From Flavobacteriaceae bacterium (GTDB lineage Bacteria; Bacteroidota; Bacteroidia; Flavobacteriales; Flavobacteriaceae), in assembly GCA_002709185.1 (NCBI GenBank), contig PAQB01000037.1, positions 1 through 14,690 on the forward strand: a stretch of 14,690 bases of DNA, in the 5' to 3' direction. Below, one piece after another: positions 7,476 to 14,690 of the stretch; the first letter of the stretch is position 1; each line of letters opens with the position of its first letter. The notes beneath the pieces are model-generated. The model was given only the letters and a program-made list of their open reading frames with translations, had not been told where the DNA came from and ran no database searches. Made by a program: the position numbers and the translations under genes.

Positions 7476-7511
7476 CAATATTTTTATTGAGAAATCCAAA
7501 GCGTTGTTTGT

Positions 7512-8321
7512 ATGAAAGACAAGAGAATATTGTATGTGTCGTCTGAAGTAATTCCTTATTTGCCAGAAACTGAAGTTTCATCCATGTCTTTTGAAGCGCC
7601 CAGAATGGTCAATAAACAAGGCGGACAAATTCGAATATTCATGCCGCGTTACGGAAACATCAATGAGCGCCGGCACCAACTACATGAAGTCATTCGCCTA
7701 TCGGGCATCAACTTGGTTGTAAATGATTTAGACATGCCGCTCATTATCAAAGTGGCTTCAATTCCGAAAGAGAGAATTCAAGTCTACTTTATTGACAATG
7801 AAGATTATTTCAAGAGAAAAGCGACCCTGACGGATGAGGCTGGAAAGCTGTTTGAGGACAATGATGAACGTGCCATCTTTTTTGCCAAAGGGGTCATCGA
7901 AACTGTTAAAAAATTGAATTGGGCGCCAGATATCATTCATGTTCACGGATGGTTGGCCTCTTTGTTGCCGCTTTACCTTAAAGAATACTACAAAGACGAG
8001 CCATTATTTAAAGACAGTAAAGTGGTTACCTCTGTGTACGCTCAAAGTTTTGAGGGCACCCTGAATAAGGCACTAAAGGATAAAGTTAAATTCGATGAAA
8101 TCGATGATGACCACTTAAAAAATTTAAAATTACCAGATTATGTAAGTTTGATGAAAACAGCAATTGATTTTTCAGATGGCCTGATTATAGGGTCTCAAAC
8201 AATACCGGAAGAATTGAATAATTATATTGATAAAATCCAAAAACCAGTTTTAGAATACCAATTCCCGGAAGCCTTTGCCGAAGCCTACACAGAATTCTAC
8301 AGTACCCAAATTTTAAACTAG
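7512..8321 (+). CDS. Shortened glycogen/starch-synthase-like protein (GT5 N-terminal domain only)
   Basis: A 269-residue cytoplasmic protein similar to the N-terminal catalytic half of glycogen synthase GlgA (GT5). It starts with the Rossmann strand ILYVSSEVIPYLP, has the RIFMPRYG strand near 41-48, and has PDIIHVHGWLASLLPLYL near 139-156, matching the GlgA region that normally reads PDVVHAHDWH. However, the KxGGL ADP-glucose loop expected near residues 15-20 is replaced by LPETEVSSM, the HDW motif is HGW (145-147), and the whole C-terminal GT-B domain is missing (GlgA is about 480 residues). It is therefore unlikely to be a working synthase. There is no sign of a frameshift: the stop is followed after 10 bp by the next gene. 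Such short proteins are usually labelled glycogen synthase in flavobacteria, which probably overstates what is known. A sugar-nucleotide-binding or regulatory role next to glmS is conceivable but is inference. Confidence 0.8.
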   Translation: MKDKRILYVSSEVIPYLPETEVSSMSFEAPRMVNKQGGQIRIFMPRYGNINERRHQLHEVIRLSGINLVVNDLDMPLIIKVASIPKERIQVYFIDNEDYFKRKATLTDEAGKLFEDNDERAIFFAKGVIETVKKLNWAPDIIHVHGWLASLLPLYLKEYYKDEPLFKDSKVVTSVYAQSFEGTLNKALKDKVKFDEIDDDHLKNLKLPDYVSLMKTAIDFSDGLIIGSQTIPEELNNYIDKIQKPVLEYQFPEAFAEAYTEFYSTQILN

Positions 8322-8331
8322 AGCCCCTGCT

Positions 8332-9972
8332 ATGAAATTTTCACGCAACCCCTATTCTAATGTTCTAATTTTTTTATGTTTCATTGCTTTTACACTCTCC
8401 TGTGAGGAGGATTACACAGAAATTGGAACCGATGTCATTAACAATCAGAACATCTCTATTGATAATCAGTCCTATCCTGCAAAGACCTACAATAAGCGTA
8501 TCACGCCTTTCCAGTCGAACAACCTACCCAGCAACTTGTTAGGCTATTATTATGACCCCAACTTTGGGGGTACAACAGCGCATTTTTTATCGCAACTCAC
8601 CCCTCAGAATTTCAGCCCTAGTTTTGGAAATAACCCCGTTTTAGACTCTGTGTTTCTCACCATACCATACTCAAGTAAAACAGATGGAGAGACCTACACA
8701 TTAGACTCGCTTTACGGCAATGGGCCTGTCAAATTATCTGTATTTAAAAACAATTTTTCATTGCGAAATTTTGACCCAGGAAGTGATTTAGATGATTTTC
8801 AAGCCTATTATTCAAATGGTGCTTTGTCTGCCGCTGAAGCTTTAAACCCTGCAGAACTAGAAGCTCAATTGTTGTATTCCTCTGAGGCATTTACCCCCAG
8901 CAATGAGTCTACTGATCTAACAGAACTTAATGAAGATGGGGATAAAGAGGTTACAGAAACTCTGGCGCCTAGCCTTCGCATTAGATTAGACAGCCCGGAG
9001 ATACTCCCTCAAGGGTTTTGGGAGACTTTGATTTTTGAAAAAGAAGATGCTGATGAATTGAGTAGTACCACTAATTTCTACAACTATTTTAGAGGTTTAT
9101 ACTTCAAAGTCGAGCCTGTAAGTCCAAGCTCTGGTAGTATGATTCAACTGAACTTTTCCTCCGCAAATGCCCACGTTAAACTTCATTATTCCTTTGAATC
9201 AGATCCTGACGAAAATGGAGATACTACCACAAGCCAAGGGGTTTATCAACTCAATTTTTCGGGGAACAGAACTTCCATTTATGAAAACAATTTTAGCTCA
9301 GATTTCTTACAAGCCATTGAAGGCGCAGACGAAATACAAGGAGATACACAACTTTTCCTTAAAGGCGGTGAAGGGTCTATGGCGGTTGTTGAGCTTTTTT
9401 CAGAAGATGAAGACGGGAATGATTTTGAAGATTTTGTTACAGATTTTAGAGCGGTTATTAATGAAGGTCAGCCCAATGAGGAACGCATCATCAAGCGTCT
9501 GATTAATGAAGCCTATTTAGAGTTTTATGTAGACCAGAGCTTAGACTCCAACGCCGACCTCCCAAGCCGAATTTATGTTTATGACCTCGAGAACAATACA
9601 CCTTTACTAGATTACAACCAAGATTCCTCCGTCAACACCAGTACTTCTGATTCAAAATTTACACATTTGGTGCCCTTGAGTACAGTAACTGATGATCAGG
9701 GTAATACCACCAGAAAATATAAAGTACGTTTGACTTCACACCTCAACAATATCATTGTAAACGACGCAACCAACCTAAGATTAGGGGTTGTCGTTTCGTC
9801 TAATGTTGGGGCCGCTATCAATCAAAAACTTTTAAATTATGACCCTTTAGTCGGAGGAATTCCAACTGGAAGTGTTTTGTCTCCAAAGGGCGTTATTTTA
9901 CACGGTAGCAATACCAATGACCCTTTAAAAAAAGTAAAACTCAATGTTTATTATAGCCAGGCCAATAACTAA
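8332..9972 (+). CDS. DUF4270 family lipoprotein
   Basis: A 546-residue lipoprotein. Residues 1-23 are a type II signal peptide (hydrophobic VLIFLCFIAFTLS) followed by the lipidated Cys24. The Cys is followed by acidic residues (CEEDYTE), which resembles the lipoprotein export signal of Bacteroidota, so surface exposure on the outer membrane is plausible. The mature protein is rich in Ser, Asn, Asp and beta-forming segments, begins with EIGTDVINNQNI, and has repeated patterns such as LDSVFLTIPY and EAYLEFYVDQ that fit the DUF4270 family, whose function is unknown. Acidic stretches (NEDGDKEV, SEDEDGNDFEDF) could bind cations. It starts 10 bp after the glycogen-synthase-like gene and ends 14 bp before glmS, so the three are very likely one transcript. 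Family assignment rests on recalled similarity and genomic context. Confidence 0.82.
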   Translation: MKFSRNPYSNVLIFLCFIAFTLSCEEDYTEIGTDVINNQNISIDNQSYPAKTYNKRITPFQSNNLPSNLLGYYYDPNFGGTTAHFLSQLTPQNFSPSFGNNPVLDSVFLTIPYSSKTDGETYTLDSLYGNGPVKLSVFKNNFSLRNFDPGSDLDDFQAYYSNGALSAAEALNPAELEAQLLYSSEAFTPSNESTDLTELNEDGDKEVTETLAPSLRIRLDSPEILPQGFWETLIFEKEDADELSSTTNFYNYFRGLYFKVEPVSPSSGSMIQLNFSSANAHVKLHYSFESDPDENGDTTTSQGVYQLNFSGNRTSIYENNFSSDFLQAIEGADEIQGDTQLFLKGGEGSMAVVELFSEDEDGNDFEDFVTDFRAVINEGQPNEERIIKRLINEAYLEFYVDQSLDSNADLPSRIYVYDLENNTPLLDYNQDSSVNTSTSDSKFTHLVPLSTVTDDQGNTTRKYKVRLTSHLNNIIVNDATNLRLGVVVSSNVGAAINQKLLNYDPLVGGIPTGSVLSPKGVILHGSNTNDPLKKVKLNVYYSQANN

Positions 9973-9986
9973 ATTAATTACAAACA

Positions 9987-11834
9987 ATGTGTGGAATTGT
10001 TGGATATATCGGACATAGAGAAGCATGTCCAGTTATAATTAAAGGATTAAAGCGCTTAGAATACCGGGGCTATGACAGTGCAGGAATTGCACTATTCGAT
10101 GGTACAGACATTCGTATCACCAAAACCAAAGGTAAAGTCAGAGACCTAGAAGAGAAAATTGCTTCCGACAATAACGCCAAAGGCAACATTGGGATTGGCC
10201 ACACACGTTGGGCAACGCATGGTGTCCCAAATGATGTAAACTCCCATCCCCATTATTCAAACTCAGGTGATTTGGTCATCATTCACAACGGTATCATAGA
10301 AAATTATGCTGCCATAAAAAAAGAGCTTATAAATAGAGGCTACACATTTCATTCAGATACGGATACAGAAGTGCTGATCAACCTTATTGAAGAAGTTCAG
10401 AAAAGTGGCGAGTATAAGTTGGGGAAGGCCGTACAAATCGCCTTGAACCAAGTCGTAGGCGCCTATGCCATTGCCGTTTTGGACATTAAAAAACCCAATG
10501 AAATTGTTGCGGCAAGACTGGGAAGCCCATTGGCGATCGGTCTTGGAAAAGATGAATTTTTTATTGCCAGTGATGCATCGCCATTTATTGAATACACCAA
10601 CAATGCTATTTATTTGGAAGATGAAGAGATGGCCATTATTCGTCTTCACAAAGAACCGCGGTTCTGGAAAATAAAAAACGATCTTCCGTTCAATCCTTAT
10701 ACTCAAAAGCTAAAACTCAATATTGAACAAATAGAAAAAAGTGGTTATGATCATTTTATGCTCAAAGAGATTTTCGAGCAACCCCAAGCCATTTTGGACA
10801 CCTACAGAGGGCGTCTCGATGTTAATAAGGGCAATATAAAAATGTCCGGTATTGAAGACAACATAGAGAAATTCCTAAATGCGCAGAAAATCACAATTGT
10901 AGCCTGTGGCACCTCTTGGCATGCTGGACTGGTTGCAGAATATGTTTTTGAGGATTTGGCAAGAATTCCTGTAGAGGTCGAGTATGCTTCAGAGTTTCGA
11001 TATCGAAATCCGATTATAACCGACAAAGATATTGTGATCGCCATTTCTCAATCTGGAGAAACCGCAGATACACTTGCTGCAATAAAGTTAGCCAAGGCAA
11101 ACGGGGCCTTTGTTTTTGGGGTTTGTAACGTAGTCGGCGCCTCGATTTCAAGAGAAACCCACGCAGGAGCCTACACCCACGCGGGGCCCGAGATTGGGGT
11201 GGCCTCCACCAAAGCATTTACCACCCAAATTACGGTGCTGTCCATGTTGGCATTAAGATTGGCGAGGTCAAAAGGAACACTTTCTGCCTCAGACTATAAA
11301 CAACATTTGGTCGCACTAGAAACGATTCCCTCAAAAATTAAAATCGCACTCAAATCTGACGATTTGGTAAAAGAGATTGCCGAAAACTATAAGAATGCCG
11401 CCAATTTCTTATACCTTGGAAGAGGCTTTAATTTTCCAGTTGCACTTGAAGGGGCTTTGAAATTAAAAGAGATCTCATACATCCATGCAGAGGGCTATCC
11501 TGCGGCTGAAATGAAACACGGCCCAATTGCATTGATTGACGAAAATATGCCTATTGTGGTCATTGCCACAAAATATGGTCATTATGAAAAGATCGTTAGT
11601 AATGTTCAAGAAATAAAGTCCAGAAAAGGTAAGATTATTGGCATTGTAACCGAGGGTGACACAGAGGTAAAGGCGTTGGCAGACCACGTGATTGAAATCC
11701 CTGAAACTTTAGAGTTCTTGTCTCCTTTAATTACTACAATTCCCTTGCAACTGCTGTCCTATCACATTGCAGTAATGCTTGATAAAAATGTGGACCAGCC
11801 TAGAAATTTAGCCAAGTCCGTGACTGTTGAGTAA
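9987..11834 (+). CDS. glmS: Glutamine--fructose-6-phosphate aminotransferase (isomerizing) GlmS
   Basis: GlmS converts fructose-6-phosphate and glutamine to glucosamine-6-phosphate and glutamate, the first committed step to UDP-GlcNAc for peptidoglycan and lipopolysaccharide. The 615-residue protein is full length. It begins MCGIVGYIG, so after Met removal Cys is the N-terminal nucleophile of the glutaminase domain (about 2-225), with HTRWATHG and NGIIENY as expected. Two SIS isomerase domains follow: the first contains ACGTSWHAG and SQSGETADT, the second LGRGFNFPVALEGALKLKE and EMKHGPIAL. It ends with the conserved DQPRNLAKSVTVE tail. It lies 14 bp behind the DUF4270 gene. The short upstream gap leaves no room for a glmS ribozyme, so control by that means can be excluded; expression likely comes from the promoter near 7470. 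Confidence 0.98.
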   Translation: MCGIVGYIGHREACPVIIKGLKRLEYRGYDSAGIALFDGTDIRITKTKGKVRDLEEKIASDNNAKGNIGIGHTRWATHGVPNDVNSHPHYSNSGDLVIIHNGIIENYAAIKKELINRGYTFHSDTDTEVLINLIEEVQKSGEYKLGKAVQIALNQVVGAYAIAVLDIKKPNEIVAARLGSPLAIGLGKDEFFIASDASPFIEYTNNAIYLEDEEMAIIRLHKEPRFWKIKNDLPFNPYTQKLKLNIEQIEKSGYDHFMLKEIFEQPQAILDTYRGRLDVNKGNIKMSGIEDNIEKFLNAQKITIVACGTSWHAGLVAEYVFEDLARIPVEVEYASEFRYRNPIITDKDIVIAISQSGETADTLAAIKLAKANGAFVFGVCNVVGASISRETHAGAYTHAGPEIGVASTKAFTTQITVLSMLALRLARSKGTLSASDYKQHLVALETIPSKIKIALKSDDLVKEIAENYKNAANFLYLGRGFNFPVALEGALKLKEISYIHAEGYPAAEMKHGPIALIDENMPIVVIATKYGHYEKIVSNVQEIKSRKGKIIGIVTEGDTEVKALADHVIEIPETLEFLSPLITTIPLQLLSYHIAVMLDKNVDQPRNLAKSVTVE

Positions 11835-11977
11835 TTTACAAATCATTCAAAAAGAAATTCACGCCTTTCATAAGTGAGTCTTAGTTAATACAATACAAAC
11901 AATAAAAATTTTGGGGCTAAATAATTAGAAATTAGCACTTAATCCTGGTCAAAATTTACAAATTATTATTTTTTACT

Positions 11978-11985
11978 TATCTTTA
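11978..11985 (+). promoter_or_regulatory. Possible -7 element for the second TonB receptor
   Basis: TATCTTTA differs from TAnnTTTG only at the last base and lies about 50 bases before the ATG at 12036. It sits in the 201-bp gap after glmS, a very AT-rich stretch in which I found no gene, no RNA and no convincing terminator hairpin. A short imperfect direct repeat (ATTTACAAATcATT near 11834 and ATTTACAAATtATT near 11954) flanks part of it. Confidence 0.3.
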
Positions 11986-12035
11986 TTCCTTTATATCAAA
12001 TAAATTAAACACAAGCAAACCAAAATATATAACTA

Positions 12036-14690
12036 ATGAAAACAATTTTAAGAATTTTTACATTGCTATTTGGAGTCGTTTCTTTCGCACAAACCACGGT
12101 GACAGGAACCGTTAATGACGAAAGTGGCATGCCACTTCCTGGTGCCAATGTAATTGTGGTAGGCACCTCTTCTGGAGCCATTTCAGATTTTGATGGTAAA
12201 TTTACCCTCAGTGTAAGTCAGGCACCGCCTTTTACAGTACAAATAAGCAGTGTTGGATTTACAACCACCACAGAAGACGTAACTGCAAATAACCAAGACC
12301 TGAGCATTACGCTAATTGAAGGTAGCTTCTTGGATGAAGTCGTTGTGACTGCTTCAAGAGTTCCACAACGTATTTTTGAATCTCCAGTGACCGTTGAAAA
12401 ATACAGTTTAAAACAAATTCAACGCACACCGTCTGCAGATTTCTTTGAAGGACTGCAAAACGTCAAAGGGGTTCAAATGAATCAAACGGGATTGGTTTTT
12501 AGCCAAGTTAACACCCGTGGGTTTGGAACGGCATACAATGAAGGTTTTGTAACCATGGTTGATGGGATGAATACCCAAGCTCCCGTATTTGGCTTTGCTG
12601 TAGGAAACCTCATTGGATTAAATGAATTGGATGTTGAAAGTGTAGAGTTATTACCTGGTTCTGCTTCTGCTTTATACGGCATGGATGCCTACAAAGGGAT
12701 CATGTCCATAAAAAGTAAAAACCCGTTTGAACACGAAGGGATCAGTGGGTATTACCGTTCTGGAACTACCCAACAAGAAGTAGGTGGCAACAATGCCTTT
12801 ACAGACTTTGGGTTTAGAGCAGCTAAAAAACTATCCGATAAATGGGCGGTTAAAGTTGCTTTTTCTGCTAAAGAAGGAACAGAATGGGCTGCCGGAGACC
12901 GAAGACATAAAAGAGAATGCTCCAATTGTGGAGAAGGCAGTATCGTTGAGGGTTATGATCCAAGATCTCCCGATTTTGATGCCGTAAACGAATATGGTCA
13001 ACGATTAATCGACTCGCCTACCATTTGGCAAGCGGTCGCTGGATTTACTCTTGGCCTTGACCCAACAGGTGCCACTGCTGGGCAAGTACTGGCTGCTGGA
13101 GCAGCAGCTCCCAACTATTGGGATGATATCCGTTCAACAGGATATATGGAACAAGATTTGTTTGGTAATGAAGCGTCCAATATCAAAGGAAATGCAGGGA
13201 TTTACTTCCGTCCTAACGAGAACACAGAAATTTCTTTTTCTTCTCTCATCGGAACTGGTGAAGCGCCACTACCTGCGGGTAACGCACGATATAACATTAA
13301 AGATTTTGTCGTACAATTACACAAATTAGAAATTCAAACTGGAGGACTTACTGCCCGCGCCTTTTATACCAAAGAAGATGCTGGCGACACAACCCAAAGC
13401 ACCGCTTTAGGAACTTCAGTTGCCAACGCAATGCCTGGAGGAATACAGAATGGCTGGGGTGCGGCATACTTAGGTAATTACCTCGGTATCTTGGCCGGAG
13501 GAGCTGCTAACGTTCCTGGCTTTTTGGGCCAAATTCTTGGAGACGTCGGCACAGGTGGTCAAGACATTAATGATCTTGTGGGCACTGAAAACAGTTTAAA
13601 TGCGCACTTTGGTGCTAGATATGGAATCCCTGCCTTTGGGATTGTTGGGGCAAATGATTTAATGTTACAGCCTGGTACAGCAGCGTTCAGCGATGCTATT
13701 GCAAATTCCACAGGTCAAAATCTATTAACATTCAGTGACGCAGGAACACTTGGGGCACTCATTAAAGACGTCTCTGAAGTTACTACCATTGAAGCCAATT
13801 ACGACTTTGAGGATAAAATTAGTTTTGCCAATGTGATTGTTGGGGGGCTTTACAGAAGCTTTACTCTAGACACGGATGGCTCACTCTACACCGATTATAA
13901 CGATCCGATTGAGTACGATGAATATGGCGTTTTTGCACAAATGCAAAAAGACCTATTTGACGACAGTGTGTCATTAACAGCCTCTATGCGTTACGACAAG
14001 CAAAGTGTCATGGAAGATGCCAATGTAACTCCTAGAGTTGGATTTCTATTTAAACTTTCAGACAAATCAAATATTAGGGCATCTGCTCAGTTAGGTTTTA
14101 GAAACCCTACCAACCAAGATAAGTTTATTGGACTTTTTAATGGTGAAGAATTATTGCTTGGAACCTCAAGAGATAACATTGATAGGTTTAATCAAAATCT
14201 TGGTGCAGCTGACTTAGATGGCGATGGTGTTGATGAAACTGTTTTCAATTGGACTGGTGACTATGTATTAAACAATGCATTGAACAAAAGTGCCTATGAT
14301 AGAGATGGCACAATCCTGGCTGAAAATTTAGACTATGTGGAAGCTGAAAAAGTAACCTCATATGACATTGGATACCGATTTAACTCCAAAAATTTCACCT
14401 TGGATGTAAATGCGTATTACAGCCAATATGAAAACTACATTGGTACTAACAGTGTGTATGTACCTGCTTCAGTGCTTGTCAATGGGGCAATTGCTCAAGG
14501 CCTCCCAAGTGATCAAGCTGTAGCAGCCACAATGGCCGGTGGTGGATATCTACAATTTGGTATGGACGCCAACTTGGATGTACCATTTAACACCTTTGGT
14601 ATGAGTTTAGAAGCAATTACTAAGTTGAGTGCATCAACAAATATGAATTTCATATACGAATACAATGAGCTGGATTACGAAGCTGGGGTC
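12036..14690 (+). CDS. TonB-dependent receptor with N-terminal carboxypeptidase-like regulatory domain (3' end outside window)
   Basis: The frame from the ATG at 12036 is open for 885 codons to the last base, so the gene continues beyond the window. Residues 1-18 are a Sec signal peptide ending FAQ. Residues about 20-95 are a CarboxypepD_reg-like beta-sandwich (GTVNDESGMPLPGANVIV, SDFDGKFTL) common in Bacteroidota receptors. DEVVVTASR near 100-108 marks the TonB-interacting stretch before the plug (about 115-230), which includes NTRGFG and ELLPGSASALYGMDAYKG. The rest is barrel, with typical strands such as SMRYDKQSV and SAQLGFRNPTNQDKF. Odd points are a CSNC pair at 295-298, a hydrophobic Gly/Ala-rich loop at about 473-508 and a DLDGDGVDE motif at 726-734. 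No SusD partner is visible before the window ends. The ligand is unknown. Start choice is supported by the immediate signal peptide. Confidence 0.94.
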   Translation, partial: MKTILRIFTLLFGVVSFAQTTVTGTVNDESGMPLPGANVIVVGTSSGAISDFDGKFTLSVSQAPPFTVQISSVGFTTTTEDVTANNQDLSITLIEGSFLDEVVVTASRVPQRIFESPVTVEKYSLKQIQRTPSADFFEGLQNVKGVQMNQTGLVFSQVNTRGFGTAYNEGFVTMVDGMNTQAPVFGFAVGNLIGLNELDVESVELLPGSASALYGMDAYKGIMSIKSKNPFEHEGISGYYRSGTTQQEVGGNNAFTDFGFRAAKKLSDKWAVKVAFSAKEGTEWAAGDRRHKRECSNCGEGSIVEGYDPRSPDFDAVNEYGQRLIDSPTIWQAVAGFTLGLDPTGATAGQVLAAGAAAPNYWDDIRSTGYMEQDLFGNEASNIKGNAGIYFRPNENTEISFSSLIGTGEAPLPAGNARYNIKDFVVQLHKLEIQTGGLTARAFYTKEDAGDTTQSTALGTSVANAMPGGIQNGWGAAYLGNYLGILAGGAANVPGFLGQILGDVGTGGQDINDLVGTENSLNAHFGARYGIPAFGIVGANDLMLQPGTAAFSDAIANSTGQNLLTFSDAGTLGALIKDVSEVTTIEANYDFEDKISFANVIVGGLYRSFTLDTDGSLYTDYNDPIEYDEYGVFAQMQKDLFDDSVSLTASMRYDKQSVMEDANVTPRVGFLFKLSDKSNIRASAQLGFRNPTNQDKFIGLFNGEELLLGTSRDNIDRFNQNLGAADLDGDGVDETVFNWTGDYVLNNALNKSAYDRDGTILAENLDYVEAEKVTSYDIGYRFNSKNFTLDVNAYYSQYENYIGTNSVYVPASVLVNGAIAQGLPSDQAVAATMAGGGYLQFGMDANLDVPFNTFGMSLEAITKLSASTNMNFIYEYNELDYEAGV

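Noticed and set aside
7476..7489. Small perfect inverted repeat CAATA-TTTT-TATTG just after the plus-strand -7 element
   Set aside because: Five A/T-rich pairs in an AT-rich region are likely by chance; not enough to call an operator or hairpin.
7408..7581. N-terminal extension of panC by 58 residues
   Set aside because: The extension lacks family similarity, covers the divergent promoter region and the start of the opposite gene; the ATG at 7407 gives the normal PanC length and motif positions.
9973..9986. glmS ribozyme or riboswitch upstream of glmS
   Set aside because: Only 14 bases separate glmS from the preceding stop codon, far too few.
11835..11900. Terminator hairpin after glmS
   Set aside because: Only a four-pair stem (TCAC/GTGA) with an 11-base loop and no T tract could be found.
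11834..11967. Imperfect direct repeat ATTTACAAAT(c/t)ATT, about 120 bp apart, after glmS
   Set aside because: Short and AT-rich in an AT-rich gap; no flanking signs of an attachment site or mobile element.
12036..14690. SusC/SusD-type polysaccharide uptake pair
   Set aside because: The receptor has the regulatory domain seen in SusC-like proteins, but no SusD gene lies in the window and the plug resembles another receptor group; the downstream side cannot be seen.

Overview
The window reads as a stretch of chromosome from a marine-type Bacteroidota, most likely a member of Flavobacteriia. The reasons are the TAnnTTTG-type promoter elements, the absence of clear Shine-Dalgarno sequences, two TonB-dependent receptors (one with an N-terminal carboxypeptidase-like regulatory domain), a DUF4270 lipoprotein, and a gene order I recall as common in that class. 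This is inferred from sequence; no database search was possible.

Layout. At 1-1376 lies the 3' part of a TonB-dependent receptor. Its stop codon overlaps that of a convergent TerB/J-domain co-chaperone gene (1373-2098, minus). That gene is divergent from a small bacilliredoxin-type gene (2197-2607, plus). A hairpin at 2622-2649 separates the bacilliredoxin gene from the end of a minus-strand run. Read in transcription order, the run is panC (from 7407), panD, a YbhN/UPF0104-type membrane protein, an alpha/beta-hydrolase-like exported protein and radA (ending at 2654). Spacing is very tight: 12 bp, 4 bp with a TTG start, about 56 bp, and a 1-base TAATG overlap.

Divergent from panC is a plus-strand run: a shortened glycogen-synthase-like protein (7512-8321), a DUF4270 lipoprotein (8332-9972) and glmS (9987-11834), with gaps of 10 and 14 bp. 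After a 201-bp AT-rich gap, a second TonB-dependent receptor starts at 12036 and runs off the window end.

How the genes may work together. PanD makes beta-alanine and PanC joins it to pantoate, so the first two minus-strand genes supply pantothenate for coenzyme A. The plus-strand run ends in GlmS, which makes glucosamine-6-phosphate, the entry point for peptidoglycan and lipopolysaccharide amino sugars. It carries two poorly understood envelope or sugar-related proteins ahead of GlmS. Most of the window is housekeeping. The most unusual points are two apparently degenerate enzymes (a glycogen-synthase-like protein without its substrate loop or C-terminal domain, and a hydrolase with Gly in the nucleophile position), a possible leaderless start for panD, and odd loops in the second receptor. 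I found no CRISPR, insertion sequence, tRNA, rRNA, phage gene or defence system, and nothing I would call a clearly new system.
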